From the NCBI GenBank assembly GCA_964624765.1, contig CAZUZO010000002.1, positions 1 to 64,000 of the forward strand: 64,000 nt of DNA. Reading direction: 5' to 3'. Numbering within the stretch: the stretch's first letter is position 1; every line of letters begins with the position of its first letter. This DNA is from JAGTVB01 sp964624765 (GTDB lineage Bacteria > Pseudomonadota > Gammaproteobacteria > HK1). Position numbers and translations under genes: made by a program. Shown one piece after another: positions 43,517 through 51,990 of this stretch. The notes under the pieces are model-generated. The model worked only from the letters and a program-made list of their open reading frames with translations, was not told the origin of the DNA and made no database searches.

Positions 43517-44470
43517 ATGAGCACTCCCGCACTGTCGATCCGTGCGCTGCGCAAGACCTACCGCAACGGTGTTCAAGCCCTCAAGGGTATTGATCTGGAT
43601 GTCCCCGCAGGAGATTTCTTTGCGTTGCTGGGTCCAAATGGTGCGGGCAAGTCCACCGCCATCGGTGCCATCACGTCTCTGATAACCAAGACTTCCGGCA
43701 AGGTTATCATTGGCGGACATGATCTGGATACGCAACCCGAGGCCGCCAAACGTCTCATTGGCCTGGTGCCCCAAGAATTCAACTTCAACGTATTCGAGCC
43801 GGTTCGGGAAATCGTCATCAATCAAGCCGGCTACTACGGGATCAGCCGCAAGAGGGCTCACCAACGTGCCGAGGAGAGTCTGACCCAACTCGGGCTTTGG
43901 AACAAACGCCACACGATTGCCAGGGAACTTTCCGGAGGAATGAAACGGCGTCTCATGATCGCCAGGGCTCTGGTACACGAGCCGAGAGTGTTGATCCTCG
44001 ATGAGCCCACTGCGGGAGTCGACATCGAAATCCGACGCTCTCTGTGGGAGCTTCTGCGGATCATCAATGCTAACGGCACCACCATCATACTCACCACTCA
44101 CTATCTGGAGGAGGCAGAGAGCCTCTGCCGAAACGTCGCCATCATCGCTGATGGCCGGATCATTGAAAACAGTGCCTTGCACGCTCTGCTGGGCAAATTG
44201 CAAACGGAGCTTTTCATTCTTTATTTCAAACAGCGAGTCCAGCAGCTACCAGTGGTGCCTGGCTATCGTTGTAAACTATTGGATGCCTATACTTGCGAAG
44301 TCGAAGTGACCAAAGACAAGGGCCTCAACGGCCTGTTTGAGGCCCTGTCACGCTTCGGTCTCGAGGTGATCAGTCTGCGCAACAAGCAGAATCGCCTGGA
44401 GCAGTTGTTTGTCGATCTGGTTGAGGGCAAAGGACAGAACGAGCAGGTGGCAGGGATGGGTGAGCGATGA
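43517..44470 (+). CDS. yadG: ABC transporter ATP-binding protein, YadG-like
   Basis: The 317-residue ATPase has Walker A (LLGPNGAGKSTAIGAI), the signature ELSGGMKRRLMIARALVHEP, and Walker B (RVLILDEPTAGVDIEIR). The Q-loop is in LVPQEFNFNVFEP, and a C-terminal extension of about 90 residues follows. It matches the YadG subfamily, which works with YadH as an ABC-2 type exporter of unknown substrate. The permease start overlaps by ATGA. The insertion element directly before the ATG leaves no Shine-Dalgarno of ordinary strength; CAACCTGTCAGC precedes it. Confidence 0.92.
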   Translation: MSTPALSIRALRKTYRNGVQALKGIDLDVPAGDFFALLGPNGAGKSTAIGAITSLITKTSGKVIIGGHDLDTQPEAAKRLIGLVPQEFNFNVFEPVREIVINQAGYYGISRKRAHQRAEESLTQLGLWNKRHTIARELSGGMKRRLMIARALVHEPRVLILDEPTAGVDIEIRRSLWELLRIINANGTTIILTTHYLEEAESLCRNVAIIADGRIIENSALHALLGKLQTELFILYFKQRVQQLPVVPGYRCKLLDAYTCEVEVTKDKGLNGLFEALSRFGLEVISLRNKQNRLEQLFVDLVEGKGQNEQVAGMGER

Positions 44471-45240
44471 GGTGTCGGGGCTGTGGGGTTGCCTATCGGA
44501 CGATTGTCACCAAGGAGGCGCTCCGCTTTCTGCGGATCTGGAAACAGACGGTATTGCCGGCAGCGGTGACGACCGTTTTGTATTTTGTTATCTTCGGAAA
44601 ATTGATGGGCCAGCAGATAGGATCGATGTCAGGATATCGGTACATCGATTATATTGTTCCTGGGCTCATCCTCATGTCGGTCATCAGTAATGCCTATTCT
44701 AATGTTGTGTCGTCTTTCTACAGCACTAAGTTTCAGAGGCATATCGAGGAGTTGTTAATAGCACCGGTACCCAATTGGGTGATTTTGGCGGGATATGTCA
44801 GTGGCGGAGTTGCGCGTGGCATGCTGGTAGGCGGGGTGGTGGCGGCGATTTCCAGATGCTTCACGGACATTCCCATTAGCCACTTTCCCGCCACCGTGAT
44901 GGTCTTTGGTCTGACCGCCCTGGTGTTTTCCCTAGCCGGATTTATTAACGGTATATTCGCTAAATCTTTTGACGATATCTCCATTGTCCCGACCTTCGTG
45001 TTGACACCACTGACATACCTGGGCGGCGTATTCTATTCGATTGAACTCCTTCCTGAGTTTTGGAGGCAGCTATCGTTGGCAAACCCTATCCTCTATATGG
45101 TGAATGCCTTTCGGTACGGGTTGCTCGGCGTTTCGGATATACCGATTGCTGTGGCCTTTGGTATCATCCTAGGGTTTGTCTTAGTGTTGACGGCATTTAG
45201 TTTGTACTTGCTAGACCGAGGCGTTGGTATTAAGAGTTGA
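44467..45240 (+). CDS. yadH: ABC-2 type permease, YadH-like
   Basis: The 257-residue membrane protein has six hydrophobic helices. The ABC-2 motifs are MSGYRYIDYIVPGLILMSVI and SFYSTKFQRHIEELLIAPVP, then GGVFYSIELLPEFWRQLSLA and NPILYMVNAFRYGLLG. It forms the membrane channel for the overlapping ATPase. The first 12 residues, rich in cysteine and glycine (MRCRGCGVAYRT), are unusual for the family, which normally starts nearer the YRTIVTKE segment. The ATGA overlap nevertheless favours this start. The exported substrate is unknown. Confidence 0.92.
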   Translation: MRCRGCGVAYRTIVTKEALRFLRIWKQTVLPAAVTTVLYFVIFGKLMGQQIGSMSGYRYIDYIVPGLILMSVISNAYSNVVSSFYSTKFQRHIEELLIAPVPNWVILAGYVSGGVARGMLVGGVVAAISRCFTDIPISHFPATVMVFGLTALVFSLAGFINGIFAKSFDDISIVPTFVLTPLTYLGGVFYSIELLPEFWRQLSLANPILYMVNAFRYGLLGVSDIPIAVAFGIILGFVLVLTAFSLYLLDRGVGIKS

Positions 45241-45282
45241 CATTCCTACGGCGTCCCTTGCGGCCTCGGGTCGGCGGCCCCC

Positions 45283-45351
45283 AGGGGCAAAGATCATCAA
45301 ACTGCCGAAACGATGGCCCCTGCCCGACGTAGCCTAACGATGACCATAGCC
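45283..45351. repeat. family C partial copy, reverse orientation
   Basis: On the minus strand this reads GGCTATGGTCATCGTTAGGC, then CATCGTTTCGGCAGTTTGAT and GATCTTTGCCCCTGGGG. The last two are the left end and first interior block of the copy at 20235. The end motif appears twice, at 45302-45318 and 45333-45351, as if tandemly repeated. It lies between the permease and HAD genes. Confidence 0.5.
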
Positions 45352-45389
45352 AGGTTTCTCCAACTTGCGAGGAGTCGTGTCGGTAAGCC

Positions 45390-46076
45390 ATGAGCATCAA
45401 GTGTGTTACGTTCGATTTGGACGATACGTTGTGGGATTGTGAACCGGTGCTCGCGCGTGCCGAGGCGGTACTGTACGACTGGTTGGCTTGTAATTATCCG
45501 CGAGTGGTCGATCGCTATTCCGCGGGCGAGTTGACTGCCCATCGTAAGGACTACGTCTCGCGTTATCCGCAGCTGCAGCATGATATCACGTTGCTGCGAA
45601 AGCAGTGGCTGACCTTTATTCTTACCGAATCCGATTATGATCCGGAGTCTGTCGAGACCGGATTCAAGCTATTTTGGCTCGCGCGTAACGAGGTGGCTCT
45701 ATTTGAAGGTGTCCGGCAGGTGCTGAACGCGCTGCAGGGTGTGTATCTTTTGGGTGCCATTACCAACGGCAACGCCGATGTTTATCACATCGGAATCGGC
45801 CACTACTTTGATTTCGTGGTGACAGCGGCGGAGGCAGGCGTCCCCAAGCCCAATGCGCGGATCTTTCAGCTGGCGCTGGCGAAGGGCCGCGTGCGAGCAG
45901 AGGAAACGGTGCATGTGGGCGACGATCCGCAGCGCGACGTCATGGGTGCTGGGGCGGTGGGTATGCGCACAGTCTGGATCAATCCGCACCGACGAGCCTG
46001 GGACGGTACGGAAACCCCCGATGCGGTGATCTCGTCTGTCACGCAATTGGGTGCAGTGCTGGAATCTTGGACATAA
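45390..46076 (+). CDS. HAD-superfamily phosphatase, YigB-like
   Basis: The 228-residue hydrolase has motif I FDLDDTLWD (nucleophile aspartate), motif II in LGAITNGNAD, Lys in GVPKPNARIFQLAL and motif III VHVGDDPQRDVMGAGAVGMR. Related YigB dephosphorylates FMN; the natural substrate here is not certain. It has a normal length and a helical cap near residues 15-80. The moaD gene follows after 20 bases on the same strand, so they may share a transcript. Confidence 0.9.
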   Translation: MSIKCVTFDLDDTLWDCEPVLARAEAVLYDWLACNYPRVVDRYSAGELTAHRKDYVSRYPQLQHDITLLRKQWLTFILTESDYDPESVETGFKLFWLARNEVALFEGVRQVLNALQGVYLLGAITNGNADVYHIGIGHYFDFVVTAAEAGVPKPNARIFQLALAKGRVRAEETVHVGDDPQRDVMGAGAVGMRTVWINPHRRAWDGTETPDAVISSVTQLGAVLESWT

Positions 46077-46096
46077 TCTTGGGAGTTCAAAGCATT

Positions 46097-46330
46097 ATGG
46101 CTATTCGGGTCCGTTACTTTGCTAGCTTGAGGGAGCGCATGGGGCGAGCCGAGGATCGCCTGGACGTGGGACGGATCACCACGGTGGAGGACGTCTGGCG
46201 CAAAGTTTCGGGTGAAAGGGCTTTGCCGGCGAACACGCTCATGGCGATCAATATGCAATATGCAGACAGCACTCAGCGGGTCTGCGACGGAGACGAAGTG
46301 GCCTTTTTTCCGCCGGTGACGGGGGGCTGA
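46097..46330 (+). CDS. moaD: molybdopterin synthase sulfur carrier subunit MoaD
   Basis: MoaD is a ubiquitin-like protein whose C-terminal Gly-Gly is thiocarboxylated to donate sulfur to molybdopterin. The 77-residue sequence begins MAIRVRYFASLRERMGRAED and ends DEVAFFPPVTGG, the exact terminal diglycine. The start at 46097 gives the family length. moaE is not adjacent. The TGA stop (46328-46330) is also the left flank of a repeat element. The coding sequence is therefore intact right up to the insertion. Confidence 0.95.
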   Translation: MAIRVRYFASLRERMGRAEDRLDVGRITTVEDVWRKVSGERALPANTLMAINMQYADSTQRVCDGDEVAFFPPVTGG

Positions 46331-46460
46331 GAGGTTGTGAAAAAACCGTAGCGAGCGGCCCGAGAGCAAGGCGGAACGCTGTTCAAAATCGTGCCAGACG
46401 ATTTTGTCGCCGCCGTGCGCCTTGCTCTGCCGGCGCGCGCGACAGTTTTACAACAGCTTG
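46331..46460. repeat. chimeric family B/family A element between two stop codons
   Basis: The left half is family B (GAGGTTGTGAAAAAACC, then GTAGCGAGCGGCCCGAGAGC). The right half is family A (TTTGTCGCCGCCGTGCGCCT, then CTGCCGGCGCGCGCGACAGT, ending GTTTTACAACAGCTTG). The halves meet near a central hairpin, AAAATCGT/ACGATTTT. The left flank TGA is the moaD stop; the right flank TTA is the reverse of the TAA stop of the kinase gene. The mismatched flanks fit a recombinant of two elements. It fills the whole space between the two convergent genes. Confidence 0.88.
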
Positions 46461-47756
46461 TTAGGGGTGATTGGTGACGAGCCGGCCGGTTGTTGAGCCT
46501 AGACGATCGATTAGGATGGCCACAAAGGCTTGATAGAAGCGGTGCTGACAATGCGCTGAGGTGGCATTGAGGAGCCCTGTGTTGACCCGCAGCGCTGAGA
46601 CGCGGGTTTGCGCGATCACGTTAGCACTGCGCTTTCGTTTACCTAACGCGCCCATTTCGCCGAAGCAATCCCCAACACTCAGGGTCGCGATGGTAGCCTC
46701 GCCTCGTCGCACGAGGACGCTTCCGGAGGCAATGATAAAGAAGTCTGCGGCAGTCTCCCCTTCTAGGAGGATGTTCACCCCCGCCGCGAATTCCTGCCAG
46801 GTGCTGGCATGGATTACCTCGGCTATCTCAGAGCGCGAGAAATCCGTAAAGAAACGAAGTTTCGCGATGCGCTCGAAGGAGGTCTGGTCGGTTAGCTTTT
46901 TGCTCCGGCGCCGAGAGCTGTCTAACACGAGGCTGAGATCTCCGGCCAAATCCATACCAGTCTTGTAGCGGTCTTGTGGATGCTTTTGCAGTGCTCGATG
47001 CAGGATTCGTCCTACCAGGGGCGAGACATCGGGCCTTAGAGCTTTGACCGATTGGGGGTGCTCGTGAAGGATGCGATGCGCGATGGAGGCCAGGGTATGG
47101 CTGGCGAAAGGATGCTGGCCCGTGAGTAGCTCGTACATGACGACGCCGAGGGAGAAGAGGTCGGTTTGCGGGTTGACGATCTCCTCGCGTACCTGTTCTG
47201 GTGACATATATAGTGGAGAGCCGACATAGCCCAAGAACTGGGTGTTGGTGACATCGAGCTGAGAGGCGATGGCGATGCCAAAATCCCCGATTTTGACGTC
47301 TTGGGATTCGGTCAGCAGAATATTTCTCGGCTTGATGTCGCGGTGAACGACTCCATTTCGGTGGGCGTAGTCCAGTGCCACGGCGCAGTTTCGGACGGCG
47401 TTGATGACGTCTCTAATGGGCAGCAGGCTAGCGGGTTGACAGTGCGCTTGCAGCGTACGCCCCCCTGGAATGTATTCCATGACAAGGTAGTAGAGGTCGT
47501 CGACGATGCCTGCGTCATAGACGGAAACGATGTTGGGGTGTTGCAGTATCTTGGCGATCTTGGCCTCATTGAAGAAAAGCTTACGGTAGCGTTCGCCCTC
47601 CTCAGCGTGATGCAGGACTTCCGGATGGGCCACCTTGATCGCGACCTCCTGATGGGTTAAGGGATCGTGGCCGAGGTATACGCTACCCATATTCCCGCGC
47701 CCGATTGGTTTGACGATAAAGTACTGCCCAAGGGTGCGGTTTTCTAAGCCTTCCAT
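46461..47756 (-). CDS. Ser/Thr protein kinase fused to a C-terminal cyclic nucleotide-binding domain
   Basis: The 431-residue protein has a eukaryotic-type (Hanks) kinase at about residues 10-275: GRGNMGSVYLG, VAIKVAHPE, VVHRDIKPRNILL, KIGDFGIA and GSPLYMSPEQVREE. All catalytic residues are present. After a linker, residues about 295-410 form a CAP-type domain with the phosphate-binding cassette FGEMGALGKRKRSANV. Regulation of a kinase by a cyclic nucleotide is inferred, in an order opposite to PKG. No membrane helix is seen. The ATG at 47756 is preferred; a TTG-initiated frame could add 48 low-complexity residues from 47900. Its TAA stop adjoins the chimeric repeat. Confidence 0.88.
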   Translation of the reverse strand: MEGLENRTLGQYFIVKPIGRGNMGSVYLGHDPLTHQEVAIKVAHPEVLHHAEEGERYRKLFFNEAKIAKILQHPNIVSVYDAGIVDDLYYLVMEYIPGGRTLQAHCQPASLLPIRDVINAVRNCAVALDYAHRNGVVHRDIKPRNILLTESQDVKIGDFGIAIASQLDVTNTQFLGYVGSPLYMSPEQVREEIVNPQTDLFSLGVVMYELLTGQHPFASHTLASIAHRILHEHPQSVKALRPDVSPLVGRILHRALQKHPQDRYKTGMDLAGDLSLVLDSSRRRSKKLTDQTSFERIAKLRFFTDFSRSEIAEVIHASTWQEFAAGVNILLEGETAADFFIIASGSVLVRRGEATIATLSVGDCFGEMGALGKRKRSANVIAQTRVSALRVNTGLLNATSAHCQHRFYQAFVAILIDRLGSTTGRLVTNHP

Positions 47757-48091
47757 GGTCTTTGGTGGATATCCGAGAGAGGGTGAGGAGGGGCTGATTT
47801 GTGACAGCGCAGCGGGTCGAACGCCATGGCGCGTGGTCGATAACGTGATTGAGAAGGGTACGGGATGGCCCTCGTTAGCCGATTGACCTGGATCGGCCAA
47901 AGAGGGGGGCTGCCGAGCGTCGCGACCGCCCCTCGGCTAGATGCCGCCAGGGCGAGTACAGCGTGTTGGCCCATAATGGCTAAGTGGGGAATAGGCTGCG
48001 GGGAAGCCATGCTAGCGACGTTGAGGATTTCTGGGTGACGTCCTATAGGTTTTGAATCGTCGCGCCATCGAATCACAGAAGAGGATTTTAT

Positions 48092-49453
48092 ATGACTGCG
48101 TATGGCACCTCATCGGCCAACGGGCCTATTTCCTTAGAAACAGTGGGGCGCGACCTAAGTAGTCTGCGATCCCATCACTATTTTGTCGGCGACGGCGCAA
48201 AGGCCGCGGCTTGCCCCGGCTGCCGGCGCGGTTCTGGAGCTGCGCTGCTGGTACTGCCGAGGCTGATTAAGCGAGCGATCCTTGGCATGGCTATCGTCAC
48301 AGTGCTTTTTCTGCTGGGACGCAGTATTGTTGACAGCCTCATGGCCCGGCTGGACTACCAGCGGGCAGTGCATGCAGACCGGACGGCTGTCAGCGCTGGC
48401 GTGCAAGCGCAGGTCAAGCCTGAGGTTCTGTTGGTCTATCGCAACAAGGATGGAAGGCGCACTCGGGTGTTGGCAGATGAGGAGCGGTTCTCCTCCTTTG
48501 TGCGTCAGCAGGTTGCCGAGCTCGAGAACGCCAGGACGGCGTTGCGGGCTCGTGCCGCGCCCAGACTGCACTCCAACGCAGCCCCTGTTTTTGCCGCGAT
48601 GCAACGCAGGGTCGATACGTTCGGTGATTGGTACTTCGCTTGGGGTACCTCCTACGACTTGGTTGCAAAGGCTCTCATGTCCACTGCTTCGAACGCCGTT
48701 CGCCCCGGCGTCATGGGCGTAGCGGAAGCGGTCGAGTACGACCTTGAGCGTTATATCGAAAGACAGTATCGAGACATCGTCTTGCAGCCAGAGCACTCCG
48801 ACGTGGCACTGGAACAAAGTTATAAAGACACGTTGTCCGGGTTGTATGAAGGTTTTGTCTCGTCCATGGAGGCTTTCGATCAGGCGTTTCAGAATTTTGT
48901 TCTGCGCAACACCGACTATTCGACAGACCCTTTGGACACCCAGCGGGTGCGATTGGCCTTCGACTGGGACAATCAGGCGAAAAAGCTCTCGGTCGCCGGC
49001 TATGAACAGGGGTTTGCCAGACCGGTCATAGGCGTAACGTTAATCAGCGGGACGGCGCTGGCGGGTCGGGCCGGTGGGGCGGCTGCCGGCAAGGTGATTG
49101 AACAGGCTACTATGGGACGCAGCAGCGCAGCGGCGGTAGGTGGCATGGGTGCGAGGCTCGCGACACCGTACCTGGGGCGGTTGGCGGCGGCTGCCACCGG
49201 CGCCACGATTGGTGCCGTTTCGGGGCCGGCCGGGGCCATACTGGGTGCCGTAGCGGGGTTAGGATGTGACTACGCGCTGAACGAGGCGGTGGAATTTGTG
49301 CAGCGTGCGGGCTTCGAGGCGGAAGTGTTATCGACGTTAAAAGCCCACGAGCATCATTGGCAAGTGACCATGCTGTCCTCCCTGGAGGGTGCTGTGGATA
49401 TCTGGTTCGGTGACGTGACTCAATTGCTGGTACGTTACCAGGATGGCAGGTGA
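48092..49453 (+). CDS. large membrane-anchored protein of unknown function
   Basis: The 453-residue protein has one N-terminal membrane helix at about residues 65-85 (AILGMAIVTVLFLLGRSIVD). A helical region of roughly 250 residues follows, with CxxC (ACPGCRRG) before the helix. A glycine/alanine-rich hydrophobic region covers residues about 325-410 (AGRAGGAAAGKVIEQATMGR and GATIGAVSGPAGAILGAVAG). That last part resembles membrane-inserting glycine-zipper segments. AGAGGA precedes the ATG. No family is recognised. It is followed by a transglutaminase-like gene on the same strand, 55 bases away. A pore- or membrane-associated role is conceivable but unproven. Confidence 0.7.
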   Translation: MTAYGTSSANGPISLETVGRDLSSLRSHHYFVGDGAKAAACPGCRRGSGAALLVLPRLIKRAILGMAIVTVLFLLGRSIVDSLMARLDYQRAVHADRTAVSAGVQAQVKPEVLLVYRNKDGRRTRVLADEERFSSFVRQQVAELENARTALRARAAPRLHSNAAPVFAAMQRRVDTFGDWYFAWGTSYDLVAKALMSTASNAVRPGVMGVAEAVEYDLERYIERQYRDIVLQPEHSDVALEQSYKDTLSGLYEGFVSSMEAFDQAFQNFVLRNTDYSTDPLDTQRVRLAFDWDNQAKKLSVAGYEQGFARPVIGVTLISGTALAGRAGGAAAGKVIEQATMGRSSAAAVGGMGARLATPYLGRLAAAATGATIGAVSGPAGAILGAVAGLGCDYALNEAVEFVQRAGFEAEVLSTLKAHEHHWQVTMLSSLEGAVDIWFGDVTQLLVRYQDGR

Positions 49454-49508
49454 GCGGGCTATGCGGCGAGAAAACCTCGCGGCTCGGTTCATACGGGAGT
49501 AGTTCAAG

Positions 49509-50330
49509 ATGCAGATCCGCCTCGGATACGAGTTAACCTACGAATGTCCGCAGCCGACACCCATGATTTTGATGCTGAACATCCATTTTACCCGCGTGTC
49601 CGATCTGGTCGTTGCCGACCACATCATCACCAGCCCCACGACCCCCATCACTGCCTATCGCGACGGTTTCGGAAATTGGTGCAGCCGTATCGTCGCCCCG
49701 CCCGGTGATCTGCGTATTGTCACGGACGCGATCGTCAACGACAGCGGGTTACCGGACAGGGTCGACCCGTCGGCCCAGCAGCACGCCGTGGAGAATCTTC
49801 CGGCGGAGACGCTGGTGTTTCTGCTCGGTAGCCGCTATTGCGAAACCGACCGGCTCTCGGAAACAGCGTGGTCTCTGTTCGGTCAGACAGAGACGGGATG
49901 GCCGCGCGTACAAGCGATCTGCGATTTCGTCCACGGGCACCTGGCCTTCGGTTACCCCTATGCCCGGGCGACCAAGACTGCACTGGAAGCGTTTAATGAA
50001 CGTACGGGTGTGTGTCGCGACTATACCCACCTGGCCGTCACCTTTTGCCGTTGCATGAATATTCCAGCGCGGTACTGCACCGGCTACTTGGGTGACATAG
50101 GGGTCCCGGCTTCGCCGGATCCCATGGACTTCTCGGCCTGGTTCGAGGCGTACTTAGGTGGCCGCTGGCATACCTTCGATCCGCGCAATAACATGCCGCG
50201 TATCGGGCGCGTGCTCATTGCCCAGGGCCGAGATGCGGCGGACGTGCCGATCAGTAATACCTTCGGCCCTAATGTGCTTAAAGGCTTCAAGGTGTGGACA
50301 GACGAAGTGAAGGCTCCACCGGAATGTTAA
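49509..50330 (+). CDS. transglutaminase-like cysteine peptidase-fold protein
   Basis: The 273-residue protein has the bacterial transglutaminase N-terminal region (LGYELTYECPQPTPMILMLN). Its core has the catalytic triad: Cys in NERTGVCRDYTHLAVTFCR, His in GRWHTFDPRNNMPRIGR and the Asp two residues after that His (HTFD). It is probably a protease or amidase on peptides rather than a crosslinker. GGGAG before the ATG supports the start. The next gene is an amidohydrolase of the N-formylglutamate type, in the same direction. Confidence 0.9.
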   Translation: MQIRLGYELTYECPQPTPMILMLNIHFTRVSDLVVADHIITSPTTPITAYRDGFGNWCSRIVAPPGDLRIVTDAIVNDSGLPDRVDPSAQQHAVENLPAETLVFLLGSRYCETDRLSETAWSLFGQTETGWPRVQAICDFVHGHLAFGYPYARATKTALEAFNERTGVCRDYTHLAVTFCRCMNIPARYCTGYLGDIGVPASPDPMDFSAWFEAYLGGRWHTFDPRNNMPRIGRVLIAQGRDAADVPISNTFGPNVLKGFKVWTDEVKAPPEC

Positions 50331-50418
50331 GAGCGGCCTTGAAACGACCGCACTTACGCCTGGTGTTGAGGCTGCGACAAGGGATCGGCTGCGGTCCTAG
50401 AGACAGTTAGGTATCGAA

Positions 50419-51258
50419 ATGATGACCCTTAACGATAGGAACGTCGCGCCATCGTCCTGGTTGGGGTCCGATGAGGCACCCGCCGTCGAGATAGTCAATG
50501 CCGATGGGGCCAGTAGCGCGGTGCTGGTTTGCGATCACGCTTCCAATCGGGTGCCTCGACGGCTCGGTACGTTGGGCCTTGAGGCGTCGCAATTGGTCGA
50601 TCACATCGCGTGGGATCCGGGGGCGGCTGACGTGGCGCGCCGTCTTGCGACGTACCTCGATGCGCCCCTCGTGTTGAGCGGCTACTCGCGTCTCGTCATC
50701 GACTGCAATCGACCGCTCGATAGAGCGGAATCCATTGCCGAGCAAAGTGCCGGCATCCCCATTCCAGGTAACCGTGGGCTGTCGCCTGGAGAGAGAGACA
50801 CCCGCATCGATGCGCTGTTTTGGCCTTACCACAACGCCATCAGATGGCTGCTGGATGCCCGTTCCCGGCGCTCTAGTCTGCTGCTTAGCATTCACAGTTT
50901 CACCCCAGTGCTAAACGGCCGGTCGCGACCGTGGCACATCGGCATCTCCTATGGGCGCGAGCGTCGTCTCGCCACGCTGCTGCTTGGAACGCTTACCCGC
51001 GGCGGGAATTTTACCGTCGGCGATAACGAGCCTTACCCCATCGAACGAGAGGTCGACTACACCATCCCCGTGCACGGTGAGGGTCGTGGATTACCGAGCG
51101 CCATGATCGAGATCCGCCAAGACGGCATTCGGACCGCGGTGGACGCCGCCGCTTGGGCAGCGCGGTTGGCGGAGGCCTATCGGCAGGTAGAAGCTAAAGC
51201 ACTCGGTGGCCTCGGGGCTTTATCCAGTGCCTTTTCGCATCCTGGCAACGGTGACTAA
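50419..51258 (+). CDS. N-formylglutamate amidohydrolase-family protein
   Basis: The 279-residue protein matches the FGase family: VLVCDHASNRVPRRLGTLGL, HIAWDPGAADVARRLATYLD and LVIDCNRPL at the N-terminal metal site. SIHSFTPVLNGRSRPWHIGI and MIEIRQDG follow. The family hydrolyses N-formylglutamate in histidine degradation, but hut genes are absent, so the substrate may differ. It starts with tandem ATGs (50419 and 50422). It lies between the transglutaminase-like and glutaredoxin-like genes in a likely three-gene set. Confidence 0.88.
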   Translation: MMTLNDRNVAPSSWLGSDEAPAVEIVNADGASSAVLVCDHASNRVPRRLGTLGLEASQLVDHIAWDPGAADVARRLATYLDAPLVLSGYSRLVIDCNRPLDRAESIAEQSAGIPIPGNRGLSPGERDTRIDALFWPYHNAIRWLLDARSRRSSLLLSIHSFTPVLNGRSRPWHIGISYGRERRLATLLLGTLTRGGNFTVGDNEPYPIEREVDYTIPVHGEGRGLPSAMIEIRQDGIRTAVDAAAWAARLAEAYRQVEAKALGGLGALSSAFSHPGNGD

Positions 51259-51266
51259 ATTCGGCG

Positions 51267-51923
51267 ATGGCTGCGCGCCCTGACGCTTTACTGCTCGTCG
51301 CCCCCGGCTGCGTATATTGCCCGATTGTGCTTCAGTCTCTCGCCGATGCCATCAAGGCCGGTCGCCTCGCTCGGTTAGAGGTGGTCAACACGGTGGAATA
51401 TCCGGAGGTGGCGAAGGCGGTCGGGACCCGCACTGTCCCCTGGTTACGGATTGGCCCCTTTGAGCTCGATGGCAACTACACGCCGGGCGAACTGGCAGAG
51501 TGGATCGAACACGCTGCTCAGGGTACCGGCTGGGAGCAGTATTTCAGCTCGCTACTGGCCCAGGGTAGACTGCTGCAGGCGCTGAAGCGGGTGCAAGAGG
51601 ATCCCGCGCGCCTGGCGCAGGTCATCGCTCTGGCGGGCTCACTGGACACTCCGATGGCGGTGCGTGTCGGGGTCAGTGCCGTACTGGAAGAGTTGGCAGG
51701 CAGTACCGCGCTGCGTCGCCACATACCGGAGCTGGTGGCACTCACCCGATCGCCAGAGCCGCAGGTTCGCGCCGATGCCTGTCATTACTTGGCGCTGACG
51801 AACACTTGCAAGGCGGCCGAGCACGTGCGGCCGCTACTGGATGACGGGGACGCTTCCGTGCGCGAGATTGCTCAGGAGACACTCGACTGGTTGGCCGCGA
51901 AGCCTCACCAGGAGCTGTCTTGA
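51267..51923 (+). CDS. glutaredoxin-like domain fused to HEAT repeats
   Basis: The first 85 residues form a thioredoxin-fold domain with LLVAPGCVYCPIVLQSLADA (CVYC active site) and a cis-proline in GTRTVPWLRIGPFELDG. Residues about 95-210 contain HEAT-like helical repeats: HIPELVALTRSPEPQVRADA and HVRPLLDDGDASVREIAQE. The fusion suggests a redox domain tethered to a protein-docking scaffold. It starts eight bases after the amidohydrolase stop. Function is unknown. Confidence 0.82.
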   Translation: MAARPDALLLVAPGCVYCPIVLQSLADAIKAGRLARLEVVNTVEYPEVAKAVGTRTVPWLRIGPFELDGNYTPGELAEWIEHAAQGTGWEQYFSSLLAQGRLLQALKRVQEDPARLAQVIALAGSLDTPMAVRVGVSAVLEELAGSTALRRHIPELVALTRSPEPQVRADACHYLALTNTCKAAEHVRPLLDDGDASVREIAQETLDWLAAKPHQELS

Positions 51924-51990
51924 GAACCACGGCCCTTGCCTGAGCTGCGATTGCAAGGCGGTATGCCATCCCTCGCCTTGCTGAGTCTAC

